A DNA stretch of 64,000 bases from Methanosarcina barkeri str. Wiesmoor (GCF_000969985.1 NZ_CP009526.1:1116001-1180000); one strand, 5' to 3'; counted from the first letter of the stretch, positions 19,532-29,631 are shown. The notes: generated from the sequence alone by a model not told the origin. Program-made: numbers and translations.

Positions 19532-19930
19532 CTTATCTCAAATTAAAGTTTAAGAACCTAATAGCGTATGCTATAAAATTACTCAATGTGATCTGATTTT
19601 TTGAAAAATGTAAGTGAAAGTTATAGCTTAAGAATTTTAAAATCTGAGCAATAATATAGTCTACTTTGAAAATTAATGGATAAAATGTAAGTTCAGTTTG
19701 TTTTTATCATTCGGAAATCAGTCTGATCGGAACTACTGGAGTCAATGAAAGACTTATATGCTAGGACATTATAACTTAATTATTTCCAATTTGTATTCGG
19801 TTAAGATATGATTTATCAGAGATGTGTTATTTCGATATATATATATTTGTAGTTGTAAATTCGATAGAAATGTTTACAAAAGCGTTATTTCATAGCTCTT
19901 TATAATGGAATCAAAAGCAACGAGGAAAGT
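19532..19930. other. 3' non-coding part of the ISH3 element and promoter region
   Basis: Up to 19738 this is the untranslated right end of the ISH3 element. The remaining ~190 bp upstream of the acyltransferase are AT-rich with no further gene seen. Confidence 0.5.
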
Positions 19931-20488
19931 ATGTTTTTAAAAATTCCTTTTAAGATATTACGTTTAGCAACTGCTTATGTAAGGATAAGGGTAAAAAATA
20001 TTATTCTCAAATTGAAACTTGTTTTTGGAAAAAATGTGTTCATAGGAAGTAATGTTGTTATAGATCCTGGATACCATTGGTTAATTTCTATTGGTAATAA
20101 TTCTGCTATTACTAACGGTGTGACTATACTATCTCATGATGGCAGTCTTAGCAGACATACTGGGTATACAAAAATAGGGAAAGTATCGATTGGTTCTAAT
20201 ACTTTTATCGGTGTCAAAAGTATCATTTTACCAGGCGTCAGTATAGGTAATAATGTTATTATTGGGGCGGGGAGTGTTGTTACAAAAGACATACCAGACA
20301 ATTCAGTTGCTATAGGGAATCCAGCAGTAGTAGTGGGGTCTATTAAGGATTATATTAATAAACATAAAAGAATGATAAGAACATCTGAAGTCTATGAATG
20401 TCAATCCTTACTAAAAGATAATATCAGAGATTTTAAGGGAGAGATTGGCTACGTTAAGACAAATTTTGAAAATCATGAGGACCTATAA
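19931..20488 (+). CDS. Left-handed beta-helix (hexapeptide repeat) O-acyltransferase
   Basis: A 185-residue sugar O-acetyltransferase of the WbbJ/LacA/CysE type, which adds acetyl groups to the glycan or a precursor. Hexapeptide repeats are clear: KNVFIGSNVVIDPG, ISIGNNSAITNGVTI, VSIGSNTFIGVKSIILPGVSIG (in parts), then NNVIIGAGSVVTKDIPDNSVAIGNPA with the terminal GNPA signature. The N-terminal 35 residues are basic and amphipathic. GAGGAAAG precedes the ATG. It is flanked on both sides by insertion sequences and is isolated from the other cluster genes. Confidence 0.88.
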   Translation: MFLKIPFKILRLATAYVRIRVKNIILKLKLVFGKNVFIGSNVVIDPGYHWLISIGNNSAITNGVTILSHDGSLSRHTGYTKIGKVSIGSNTFIGVKSIILPGVSIGNNVIIGAGSVVTKDIPDNSVAIGNPAVVVGSIKDYINKHKRMIRTSEVYECQSLLKDNIRDFKGEIGYVKTNFENHEDL

Positions 20489-20576
20489 AATTAGGCACAC
20501 TACCATGTTGGCTCTTCGCTGTTTTGAATGGGTAATTTAATATAAATATATAAATATAAGTTAGTAATTATTTATT

Positions 20577-20622
20577 TTATTACTACTGGAGTGCAGAGGG
20601 TCACGAATACCCCATTCTTTAC
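20577..20622 (+). repeat. Left-end fragment of an IS200/IS605-type element
   Basis: About 42 bp (TACTACTGGAGTGCAGAGGG, then TCACGAATACCCCATTCTTT) match 61021-61065 with a few differences. Similarity stops after the first hairpin arm, so only the left end remains. Confidence 0.6.
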
Positions 20623-20709
20623 AGGCTGTCCGACAATTATCTCAGTTAATTGAGGTTTCTGCTTTGAATATATTAATTATTATATAATATTTTACTACTT
20701 TTTTGATTT

Positions 20710-21335
20710 ATGGCGTTTATCAAATCTTCAAAGAATCAAGTTTGGATCTTGCCTCCAGATATTCGAGATCTAATTCCTTCAGATCATATCTGCTACTTGG
20801 TTGAGTCTTTTATAGATGAGATGGATCTCAGTGAATTTGAAACAACGTATGACGGTTCTGGACACCCAGCTTATCATCCCTGCATAATGTGTAAAATTTT
20901 GATTCAATCTATGCTTGACAGAGTTCGATCATCGCGAGCGATAGCTCGCAATGTCCGAGAAAATGTAGTTTACATGTATTTGGTTGAAAACCTCAACCGG
21001 ATTTTAGAACAATCAGTGATTTCAGAAAAGAAAATGAAAAATTGATTACAGAACTGTTCAAAAACACAGTTAAAGCAGCTAAAGATCTAGGAGTAATAAG
21101 TCTTGAGCAGTTAAGTATTGACGGCTCCATAGTAAAAGCTTCTGCGTCAAAAAATAATGTGGTTTTGGAAGAGGTCTTGAGAGTTATTGGAGAATACGTT
21201 AACAATGAATTAAAAAAGGTATTGAAGTAGACAAACTTGAAGATGAACAGTTTGGCAACTGTCGTGGTTACGATCAATTGAATGAAAGTGGAAAATACAA
21301 AGTAAAAGCTGTAGTTGCGAAGTATATAAAGCAAG
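20710..21335 (+). pseudogene. IS1182-family transposase, truncated and frameshifted
   Basis: The N-terminus (FIKSSKNQVWILPPDIRDLI, then SDHICYLVESF) and ISLEQLSIDGSIVKASASK, with the first catalytic Asp, identify an IS1182-like transposase. Frameshifts lie at about 20995 (after which the frame continues PDFRTISDFRKEN) and about 21215 (continuing GIEVDKLEDEQFGNCRGYD). The gene ends where the IS1 element begins, and its C-terminal half is missing. Confidence 0.8.
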
Positions 21336-22069
21336 GGTATTGTTAACTAATTATAGCTATCTCTTTATTTCTATGTTTCATCAATAGAAGAACAGAGTAC
21401 TTTAGCATTTCAATACTCTTCGTATAACATTTTGTCTTTCGTCTCAACCTTGCCAGAAAGTGCCTCAATATGCCGTTATATCCTTCAACTGTATATGTTT
21501 CGGCTTTGGATTGAGTATGAATATTTTCTGGAAGAAACTCTGCATATGCTCTCCAGTGATCTGTCATCACTTCTCCAATCTCTTTTTGCTTTAATTTTTC
21601 CCATATTAGTTGTCCAGTTTCCGTTCCTCTGCTGCCAAAAGAGCAGTTGATGAATTTTTTTCCTAACTCTATCAACAGCAATCCAGATCCAGAAATATTT
21701 TTTTGTTACCGATGTAAGTGTGCATCTCATCCATTTCAACAATAGATATCTCATTTTCGCTTTTTAGGTCCTCCAACTCCTGACCAAATTTCTTTATCCA
21801 TTTTTGGATAGAAATATGACTTACTCCTAAAAATCGTCCTATTGAGCGAAATCCTAACCCTTCAAGATAGAGTTGCAAAGCCTGTCTCTTAACAGAAGGG
21901 GAGCTAGCAGTTGATTTTACCTCTACGGTATAGTTATATCCACAATCATGGCATTTGTAGCGTTGACGTCCAAAAACTATACCATTTTTTTTGTGAGTGG
22001 AACTATTACACCTTGGGCAGTTCATATAGAAATATAGGTTCTCATTATACATAACTATAGTTAACTACC
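21336..22069 (-). mobile_element. IS1-family insertion sequence (734 bp)
   Basis: The left end GGTATTGTTAACTAATTATAG and the right end (reverse complement GGTAGTTAACTATAG) are imperfect inverted repeats beginning with GGTA, as in IS1. The flanks AAAGCAAG and AAAGCCAA are similar but not an exact duplication. It separates an IS1182 remnant from a 3' fragment of an IS1634 element. Confidence 0.75.
21343..22052 (-). pseudogene. IS1-family transposase with two frameshifts
   Basis: The N-terminal zinc-binding motif (CPRCNSSTHKKNGIVFGRQR, CHDCGYNY) and helix-turn-helix are followed by EMDEMHTYIGNKK, VMTDHWRAYAEFLP and the terminal EGYNGILRHFLARLRRKTK. The reading frame changes at two homopolymer runs, the A-run at about 21700-21710 and another at about 21655-21665 (plus-strand coordinates), so three short frames encode one protein of about 235 residues. 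This is consistent with slippage mutations in a once intact gene. Confidence 0.8.
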
Positions 22070-22074
22070 AAAGC

Positions 22075-22111
22075 CAATATTATATGTGAAAAAATACTGC
22101 GGAAAGTAGGT
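22075..22111 (+). repeat. Right-end fragment of an IS1634-family element
   Basis: AATATTATATGTGAAAAAAT followed by ACTGCGGAAAGTAGG is identical to the right end of the nested IS1634 element at 18764-18794. Only the end is left. Confidence 0.7.
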
Positions 22112-22278
22112 AGAATCATTCCAAACTAGTGTTATGATAATTTAATTATTATGCATAATCATTGATATCCTCTCATCAGAACATGATGATTCAAGTTTAC
22201 TATATGACCAATAACTAAATTTTCTTGACACTAGTATTAAAACTAAGGAAATTTGGAAATACTGAGTTTGGAATAGGT

Positions 22279-24264
22279 TCAAATATACGCTTTTGCTTCC
22301 TTTGTATCGTATATACAATTAAACTTTTGATCTAATGTTGATTCGAAACCAGAACCTATAAAATATAGGGGATGCTTATACCCTCCCATTTGTACAGCAC
22401 GTGTTTGAAAATCTTTTCTATAAATAATCATCTTTCCCTTTAAAAAATCAACATCTATTTCTTTGTTAATTGTTAATTTATAAGATATTGCATTATCTCT
22501 TTTAAGATATGTTCTAAAAGGTCTATTGCATGTTTGTAAATCACTTACAATGACTCCGTTATACGAATTGTTTACTTTTGAAAATAATGCCATTTCAGAT
22601 TCAGTCCAAAGGAGTTTACTGGTTGTTTCTTTAGCAAAGATCGGTGAATCAGTATTTGCATAGTTAGAAGTCATCATCAAAAAAGTAGATGTTAATAGTA
22701 AGATTAAAATGAAACAAATACCTTTTTTAGCATTATTACTAAATATATTTAAAAATTGCAGAATACCATAACCTACAAATGGTATAAATGTAATATATAT
22801 ATAAACTTGCCACCTAAATGGCACAATATTTTTCATTCCAAACAATGGAAAGCAAAACATTATGAAGAATAAAACTGCGTTTGTTAAAATTAGTGAGAAT
22901 TTAATATTATTTATATGATTTTTTGATAGGCAAACTAGACTTCCAATTGCACCAAAAAAAAGGTAAATTAAAAAACCCAGTATATCGTATAATGTATACA
23001 ATGAATCTTGAATATTGGATAACGTCATTCGATTTAAAAATTGTGATTCAACATTTAATGATTTCTCTAGTCCAATAATTATAAGATCTAAAAATGGATA
23101 GTTTGGATCTGTCCATTTATACACTAAGATAACAATGAACGTTATTATCAGTCCGCAAATACTTAATTTGTTTTTATATATATTTTTCTTACAAACGTGA
23201 ACATACAAACTTTGCCATATGTAAATATTAATATAAGATATAATTCCAATAAAAGCCGCTACAACATGTGAATTTACAATTAAAATTGTGTTTAATATTG
23301 TAAAACTCCTATACGTCATAAGATATTTTTTACTACTTTGTTTAATTAATAACCAAATTAAAAAAGTGTATATTGCAATTCCAAAACTCATTGCTACTAT
23401 GAAAATTCCCCAGAACAGATGATGTTCTGACATATTTAACAGTAAAGTAGAGAATAATGCAACTCTTTCGTCATTAAATATCTCTTTTATGAATAAGTAA
23501 AAGAATATTGAACTTAATACAAGCACTATACTGATAATAAACATTGATTCTTTTATATTCAAATTTTCAATCAAGTTTCCTGTACATGACAGTAAGTGCG
23601 CTATTGGATAATGGGTATAGTAATTATCCATACCAGTTTCACTTGGATATATTCCAATTTCTATATGCTTTGTATCTAAAAAACTTTTTATGTATTCGTA
23701 ATGTGCCCATGAATCATGTCCTACTGGATAAGGTGAGATAAACCACACAGAAGCTCTTACTAGTAGTGAAATGAACATTATTTTAAATAGTAGTATAAGT
23801 ATAGTAATATTGTTTTTAAAATTTGATGTTAGAATTTTAGAACCTAATGCTGCCACCCCAATAGAGATACTTATGAAGAAAATTAATGATCTGTGATAAA
23901 GGTCTGCAGTGTTGTAACTATATATCGCAACTGCTATACATCCCCAGTATAAAATGTCCATGAATTTTGAAACTTTGGTTTCTAAGTTTAAGTTTAATTT
24001 ATTGTTTGAGTATCTTATAAATTTATCACGGTTTTGTAAATAAACTAAGCAAGTTATTGATATTAAAGGTCCTATAGAGAATATGTAATTGTTGCTATAT
24101 ATTAAATTTAAAAATGTTATAATTAATCCTAGCAAAAAACCAGCAACCGAAAATACCTTATCAATTGTATTAATTTTTTCTTTTTTAATTTTAATAGCAA
24201 TAAGACTGCAAATAATTATTGTGACTATGATCATGTAAGGTGCTAAATCTTTAAAAAAGTACAT
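22279..24264 (-). CDS. Large GT-C-like integral membrane protein (661 aa)
   Basis: An integral membrane protein with about 12-14 hydrophobic helices over residues 1-520 and a soluble C-terminal tail of about 110 residues. The loop between early helices contains YPVGHDSWAHYEYIKSF, with an acidic/His cluster placed like the first-loop catalytic motif of GT-C (ArnT/PMT-type) transferases, followed by HYPIAHLLSCTG. A protein of similar design is encoded at 40717-42510 (GREDALTHIGYM, then YPMLHILGF). Likely roles are lipid-linked sugar transfer or glycan polymerisation, but the family is not certain. Its start lies 59 bp from the flippase stop on the same strand. Confidence 0.65.
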   Translation of the reverse strand: MYFFKDLAPYMIIVTIIICSLIAIKIKKEKINTIDKVFSVAGFLLGLIITFLNLIYSNNYIFSIGPLISITCLVYLQNRDKFIRYSNNKLNLNLETKVSKFMDILYWGCIAVAIYSYNTADLYHRSLIFFISISIGVAALGSKILTSNFKNNITILILLFKIMFISLLVRASVWFISPYPVGHDSWAHYEYIKSFLDTKHIEIGIYPSETGMDNYYTHYPIAHLLSCTGNLIENLNIKESMFIISIVLVLSSIFFYLFIKEIFNDERVALFSTLLLNMSEHHLFWGIFIVAMSFGIAIYTFLIWLLIKQSSKKYLMTYRSFTILNTILIVNSHVVAAFIGIISYINIYIWQSLYVHVCKKNIYKNKLSICGLIITFIVILVYKWTDPNYPFLDLIIIGLEKSLNVESQFLNRMTLSNIQDSLYTLYDILGFLIYLFFGAIGSLVCLSKNHINNIKFSLILTNAVLFFIMFCFPLFGMKNIVPFRWQVYIYITFIPFVGYGILQFLNIFSNNAKKGICFILILLLTSTFLMMTSNYANTDSPIFAKETTSKLLWTESEMALFSKVNNSYNGVIVSDLQTCNRPFRTYLKRDNAISYKLTINKEIDVDFLKGKMIIYRKDFQTRAVQMGGYKHPLYFIGSGFESTLDQKFNCIYDTKEAKAYI

Positions 24265-24323
24265 TTCCAGACTCCTCTATATCGAAAGATTTTACTTTTT
24301 CAATAATTTACATTTAAACTTCT

Positions 24324-25631
24324 TTATTTTATATTTATATATTTTATTATAAAACATAAGTTTAGTATAAAAGTAAATATTAACGAGAAAGTTGTAGAGC
24401 TTGCAGCGCCTATTAGTCCAAACTTTGGAATCAATAAAAAGTTTAATGTTGTGTTTAGTATAGCACAAAGGCCATTAAGTTTAAACGATAAATTTACTTT
24501 TCCAATGCTTGCAAATATTGAGCCAACAGACATCCATGGTGCATATATCAGGTATCCAATGGATAATATTAACATCGGTGTATATGCCGGTATAAATTCT
24601 TCTGAGAATAGTATGAGAATGATATATTTTCCAAACACAGTTAATAAAATTAAAAATATTATTTCAATCAAAAAAATTTTTATCATTGTATTTTTAACTA
24701 ATTTTTTGATTTTTGAGTGCTCTTTTTTCTCATGATGTGTAGCTATTGCTGGTGTTGCTACTGTGTTGATGGCGCTTGGAATTAATGTCATACCTTGTAT
24801 TATAATTACTGCTGTAGCATAGTACCCTACATCGGTTTCACTCATGAAACGACCTATAAGTAAACTGCCAATTTGTGTGTTAATCATGTTAATGGAATTT
24901 CCAAGCACCACATAAAATCCGAACCATGTAATTTCTCTCAAGATGTTAACTAATACTATTCTGGAAGGCAAAGAAAATGATCTTCTGATATATAACAGAG
25001 ATAAAACTCCTATCATCACTGTAGGAACTACAAAACCAATTACTGCTCCTGTAATTCCCATATTCAAGAAAAACACAAAGAAAATTGATACTAGAAAGAC
25101 GAATGTGTTTTGGAGAATATTTATCGCTGCAAAATGATCCATCTTTCTGAATCCATTCAATGTACCTAATGTGACTTTTTGAATTGCTATAAATGGGAAA
25201 CAGACTGTTGTTATTTTTAACAATGTTACCATTTCAGGAATATGAAAAAAATTTACAGATATAAACTCAGAAGATGAGTATAATATTATGCCCATTATTG
25301 AGCCACTAACTATAGAACCTATAACACCAGAAGAAATATAATCTTTTGTTTTAGATATATTATTTTTATATTTTGCAACAGAGTTTGTCAACGCCGCTCC
25401 AAAGCCAAAAGCGGCGAACTGCATTCCAAAAATATAAATTGTAAATACCAATGTATAGGTCCCAAGCCCTTTTGGACCTAATTCTTTACCAAGTACCATT
25501 CTTAATAAAAGATGAGCAAGAGATGATGTTACAAGGCTTAAAAATGACCACTGTACATCTCTTATTGTTTTATTGGATCTGTAACTTAGAATATATTGCC
25601 TTGCATTTATTAGTTTATTAATGAAAAACAT
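24324..25631 (-). CDS. Wzx-like polysaccharide flippase (MATE/MVF superfamily)
   Basis: A 435-residue, 12-to-14-helix transporter that flips lipid-linked oligosaccharides across the membrane. The N-terminal LRMVLGKELGPKGLGTYTLV and the repeated six-helix layout are typical; the C-terminal half has MLILSIGYLIYAPWMSVGSI and NFLLIPKFGLIGAASSTTFS, a motif found in most Wzx proteins. It lies upstream of the GT-C-like gene on the same strand and probably forms a transcription unit with it. A second flippase lies at 44206-45525. Confidence 0.88.
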   Translation of the reverse strand: MFFINKLINARQYILSYRSNKTIRDVQWSFLSLVTSSLAHLLLRMVLGKELGPKGLGTYTLVFTIYIFGMQFAAFGFGAALTNSVAKYKNNISKTKDYISSGVIGSIVSGSIMGIILYSSSEFISVNFFHIPEMVTLLKITTVCFPFIAIQKVTLGTLNGFRKMDHFAAINILQNTFVFLVSIFFVFFLNMGITGAVIGFVVPTVMIGVLSLLYIRRSFSLPSRIVLVNILREITWFGFYVVLGNSINMINTQIGSLLIGRFMSETDVGYYATAVIIIQGMTLIPSAINTVATPAIATHHEKKEHSKIKKLVKNTMIKIFLIEIIFLILLTVFGKYIILILFSEEFIPAYTPMLILSIGYLIYAPWMSVGSIFASIGKVNLSFKLNGLCAILNTTLNFLLIPKFGLIGAASSTTFSLIFTFILNLCFIIKYINIK

Positions 25632-25835
25632 CTTCTTCCTGCCTTTAAAGGGGATAAAATCAAGCGGATAAATTTGTGAAATTTGCAGCTCTCAAAAACT
25701 ACTATCAAATTCCGTTAAAGGAAATAATAACCCTTAACAATTTAGTTTGAACAGAAGTTAATAACCGAATATGGAATTGAGAAATTATATTATCATCAAC
25801 GGTTACTGGGGAAGTTTTCCATCCCCGCAGCAAGC

Positions 25836-25880
25836 TAGCGGGGTATTCGACTGAAATAAAATAATAGTAAATCACGCAGA
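25836..25880. repeat. Hairpin with shared 19-bp tail (copy 1)
   Basis: CCCCGC and GCGGGG form a perfect 6-bp stem around AGCAAGCTA, followed by GTATTCGACTGAAATAAAA. The same tail lies at 52251-52270 after a different short hairpin. The layout resembles IS200/IS605 ends, but no partner end is visible nearby. Confidence 0.45.
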
Positions 25881-26025
25881 CTCACTTTTGTCTACCTTCT
25901 TACAAACCCCCTGTTCGATTTTTCTCAATTTTATATTGTTATTTTTGCTACTCAGGTAGTAGTCCTCTGAGTTTTTTGCTCATAGTTATTTACACAATTT
26001 ATTAAGGAATGCTTGAAATATAAGT

Positions 26026-26906
26026 TCAAGTTTTTCCTTCTGGAATTGCTCTATAATTCCATTTCCCCAAATAATCATCAAATACAATTTTCATATTTTC
26101 CTTGAAGTTTTCACTTACTTTTTGCTTGTTTCTGTCTTTACAGTCTGTCATTGTAACAGCTTTTTTCATTTTTCTTTCTACAAAACCGTGTTTCTCCAAA
26201 AGCTGCTTTACCACATATGGTGATATATCCTAGATTCTGCAGGTCGATATAAGGAATTTGAATATTTCTCTTGATATCGTTTTTGAATATTTGATAAATA
26301 TACATTAGATTTAAAGTTGATTAACATATGGCTCAACTCCCACGACACATATAAACACTGAATCATTTTTCCATTAAAGTTTAGTATGAGAGATTATGTT
26401 TGAATCATATGTAAACTTCACAACTACACACAATAAGGGTTCATCATTTCAAAATCGCCATCAGCAAAAAGTATCGAAAATGAAATGTCGACCTGCCGAA
26501 TATAGGATATATTCACATCTCTCGATTTAAAAGCATTTGAAATTTCTTTAAATGAAAGGTTTGTCCATTTTATTTCTTCATCCATAGAACTTCCAGCAGT
26601 ATGATCTTTTAAGATCTCAAAGAAGACTTCATCGATATTTTCCACAGTGTCGATGATTTTCTTTTTACCTCCACCAGGCTTTCGAATTCTGTCATCAGGT
26701 GTTTTTATACCATTAGTGATTTCATTAATTCCAGCCATGACAGTTTGGAAATGACAGCCCAGTACACTACTTATATACTTTTGTCCACCATGACCTAACT
26801 TAATTGCTTCTATAGCTGCATATCTTCTTCGGTCTTTCTCATTTAATGAATCAAAAAATGATTTCATTTGTTTTTCGGTTTCTTCCGAATATTTTTCGCG
26901 GAGCAT
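26026..26906 (-). pseudogene. ISAzo13-family transposase, internally deleted and interrupted by a MITE
   Basis: The N-terminal part (26513-26906) has RRRYAAIEAIKLGHGGQKYI and the VTMAGINEI-like helix-turn-helix typical of ISAzo13. After removal of the 277-bp insertion the frame continues DVNISPYVVKQLLEKHGF. After KKAVTMTDCKDRNKQ the sequence jumps to the C-terminal KVSENFKENMKIVFDDYLG, so the catalytic core is missing. This internal deletion leaves both termini, as in a non-autonomous derivative. Confidence 0.75.
26222..26512. mobile_element. 277-bp MITE inside the ISAzo13 remnant, with 7-bp target duplication
   Basis: The element runs from 26229 to 26505 and is flanked by GATATAT (26222-26228 and 26506-26512). 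The terminal inverted repeats align over about 22 bp (CCTAGATTCTGCAGGTCGAT against CTATATTCGGCAGGTCGAC). Removing it restores the transposase reading frame, so the ends are well defined. There is no coding capacity, and no parent element with these ends was seen in the window. Confidence 0.8.
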
Positions 26907-27019
26907 CCAAGGAGATTCCTTTCTGGTTTGTAATTAGTTCAAGCAGAATTGCCTTTAGGCAATGAAAATATATGAAATTATATTTTGTCATTCCTAAATC
27001 ACGGAAGTGTGGAGTTTTT

Positions 27020-27715
27020 AATCTTTCTTTGCAAATCTTTGCAGTAAATTTAAAGCTATCAGTAGCAAGCTTAATTATTTTTTAACTTTATATATATGTC
27101 GATTCATTTTGAATTCTCGCTTTAGAAAAACAAATCTGTTGAATATTTCTCAGCAGAAGTAGTTAAACTTGTTAGAAATGATATGAGTAAAATCAAAAGA
27201 AAATTAATGGATAAATTAGTAAATTACTATCCAGATTCTGCTAACATTCCGGCAGAAACTTTAATCTCCGATCCATTCCTTTTAATGATCACATATAGTC
27301 TGCCTATGGCTTTTATGACTTTGACAGGAGTTTACTGCATTTGATAGCAGGTCTGATAAATATGCCGTAAAAAGGCCGTAATTCCGACTAAAGCTATATG
27401 GCTAGGCACTATGTTTTCTAACCGGTTTTTCTTCATTTCTTCAGAAGTTGCCGCAAATAATCTCACATAGTGGATATTTTGGAAAATCCTCTTCCAAATA
27501 TGAATTTTGTCTGTAAAATATTATAAAAGATGCCCCAGGGTTTGAAAAATTAATTTTTTGGAGTCTTATTTTATACTTTTCGAGATGTCCTTTATGGAAA
27601 TTTATATTTATGGAGCTATATTTTTCAGGCATTAGCAAAATCACTTAACTTTATGTTCCTTTTTACGAAAAGGATGACCAATAGCATTATTCCACAATTT
27701 TTTTCATTTTGAGAA
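27020..27715 (+). repeat. Decayed ~690-bp duplicated segment, copy 1
   Basis: Aligns in the same orientation with 34285-34950 over almost its whole length (shared blocks: CATTCCGGCAGAA, TTTGACAGGAGT, GCATTTGATAGCAGG, GGATGACCAATA). Both copies are full of stops. Part of the sequence (clearer in copy 2) encodes a remnant of the C-terminal membrane helix of a GT2 like that at 35870-36115. The rest is unrecognised. Confidence 0.7.
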
Positions 27716-27908
27716 ATAATTTTGTATTCTCTCCAAATTCAATGGAGAATTTTCCAATTTAATAAATATACAACAATTTCCCCATACAGTTATAAAGTTG
27801 AATTTATAGTTTGAGGTTGTTTCTCAGGCTTGGTGAAATTCTTAAATTTTCAGCAAATACATAAAATTTATTTTTACCCATACAATTTGAAGAGAATACC
27901 ATTTTTAT

Positions 27909-29180
27909 TCTATTATTAGTCCCCTCTTAATTTCTTCATTCAGAGAAGGCTTGCAATTCCTTCCTTTCATTAATACCGTAATTTACAGTTACCCCTACTA
28001 AAAGTACAGCTAAAGAACAGTATTTTTGGACAGAACTCCTTGTATATCTGTGTAAATTCTCCATAGAGTATGCTTTCTTCGCTATTTTGAATACATCTTC
28101 TATAATTGACCTTACAGATCTGAGTTCTTTCCATTTGCTTATTAACTCTTTAAACTTTGCAATTATTTCTTTGTAGAATTTAATTTCTTTTTCAGTATTT
28201 CTTCTTAAATCAAATATTTTCAGAGGATATCTAAACATATTGAAAAGTTTCTTAAAATTACAGTTTTTCCTTGGAAAAATTAAAGGTACTACCTTAAAAT
28301 TTCTTACAGATATAACGTAGTTTTCATAGGAATAGTATCCTCTATCAGCATAGATAACGTCACCTGCTTTTATTATTCTCTTTCTTTTAAGTTCTTTAAG
28401 TATTTCAGGATAAATTTTAGGTTCTGCTACATTTGCTTCATTAATCAGAAACGCTAAAGGTTTTAATGTTTGAGAATCAAGTGCAAGAGTAAGTTTCATA
28501 CCAATGAAGAAACCTCTATGGGTTGAATGGCCCCACTTGTATTCTTTGTTTTTTAGGCTTTCTTTGGTAATCTTTTTAGCGTGCCAGTTCAGGTTAAGGT
28601 TTATGTCAGTACTATCAATAATAATGTCTCTTGATCCATTTTTTTCTCTTAGGGCATAAATCATTCAATATTTCAAAAACAAAAGCAGTAAACTCTTGGG
28701 GTTCATACTTACTAAGAATGCCATAAACTTCCTTTTCAGTTGGTACTAAACTGATTTTTAAAAAGTTTCTCAAGATTTCTCTTTCTTTTAATTCCTTTAT
28801 AGCATAAGAGATTTCACAAGAAAAAAACATGCTTAGAAGAACAATTTTTATAGTAGGTACTGATCTGTGGAGGGGCACAATGCCCCTCCTTGTAAGAGTT
28901 TGCTTACAGAATCTCAAATCAAAAACATTTAATATTTCGGACAACAATTGCCATTTGAAATCTTCATTTAGTGGTATAAGTGGAGGTTTCGTAATAATCA
29001 CCAGAGAAGGATTGAAAATCCTTCTCAATAAAATTTACGATTTTTTATGACATTAATTAAAATTCAGACGAAAAATTGAATGTACTTTTTTGAGGGGAAC
29101 TACTAATAACCTTAATAAATGGAACAAATAAGTAATAACCTCTAGTTTGAGAGTGAGTTTAAGAGGACCCTATCTATTAT
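27909..29180 (-). mobile_element. 1256-bp insertion sequence, copy 1, with perfect 8-bp target duplication
   Basis: Occupies 27917-29172 and is flanked by TCTATTAT on both sides. The ends TAGTCCCCTCTTAAT and (reverse complement) TAGGGTCCTCTTAAA are inverted repeats. A second copy at 53542-54795 is nearly identical and in the opposite orientation. The transposase is of the IS4/IS5 DDE superfamily; I cannot fix the family. It inserted directly at the edge of the 414-bp MITE (29180-29593). Confidence 0.9.
27936..29028 (-). pseudogene. IS4/IS5-superfamily transposase, one frameshift (copy 1)
   Basis: The N-terminal frame (29028 down to 28615) and the C-terminal frame (28664 down to 27936) overlap at a run of seven A in the coding strand (plus-strand T at 28639-28645), where copy 2 has six. 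With six A the protein would be about 363 residues. DDE motifs: DIIIDSTDINL, VIYADRGYYSYEN and a C-terminal Glu in RSIIEDVFKIAKKAY. The earlier T7 run (A at 28821-28827) is in frame here. Confidence 0.85.
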
Positions 29181-29593
29181 AGACCCCTTGAAAAATGATT
29201 AGTTTTTTAAGGGATATTAAACCTTATTTGCCCAATTAAATGTAGTGCCAGCCCTTTCCCCGTTAAGGTACATTCATTAAAAGATCTATTTGCTGTTTAA
29301 AAGACTTAAATACTTTAATTAGTAGATTAAACGTTGATTTCCCCTTACTTTTAACATTGAATTTTGTAGGGATAAAAACGACATCAGATGCCTTATTTAT
29401 AAATAAATATAAGTTATAAAAGAATAAAGTATTTATCTCGCTATCTTCTTGATTTAAAAGAGTATTATAGATTATTTATCTAAAAAATTGATTTTTAGGG
29501 TGTACCTTAATTGAGGGAACTCTAAATGCATACTTATTATCCAAAATAAGCATTGTATATCCTTAGTCTTAATACTGATTTGGAAGGACCCTA
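29180..29593 (-). mobile_element. 414-bp MITE, copy 2, with 8-bp target duplication
   Basis: The reverse complement of the MITE at 6665-7077, roughly nine bases in ten identical by eye. Its ends are TAGACCCCTTG and, reverse-complemented, TAGGGTCCTTC. Ignoring the later IS, it is flanked by TTCTATTA on both sides (before 29180 in the pre-insertion sequence and at 29594-29601). Non-coding. Confidence 0.85.
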
Positions 29594-29631
29594 TTCTATT
29601 AACTTCCTCATTTATATGCAATCAAAACCTT

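Larger units (their letters stand above)
16514..19738 (+). mobile_element. ISH3-family element interrupted by an IS1634-family element
   Basis: The outer ends are imperfect inverted repeats: CAGTAGTTCCGAATAACT on the left and, reverse-complemented, CAGTAGTTCCGATCAGACT on the right, each followed by a second CCGAAT block. Removing the nested element (17079-18794 and one copy of ATATAA) leaves about 1.5 kb with one continuous transposase frame. No clear target duplication flanks the ISH3-type element, so it may be old or rearranged. Confidence 0.75.

Noticed and set aside
21343-22052. Programmed frameshifting in the IS1 transposase
   Set aside because: Archaeal IS1 elements usually have a single frame, and two separate shifts at homopolymers look like decay.
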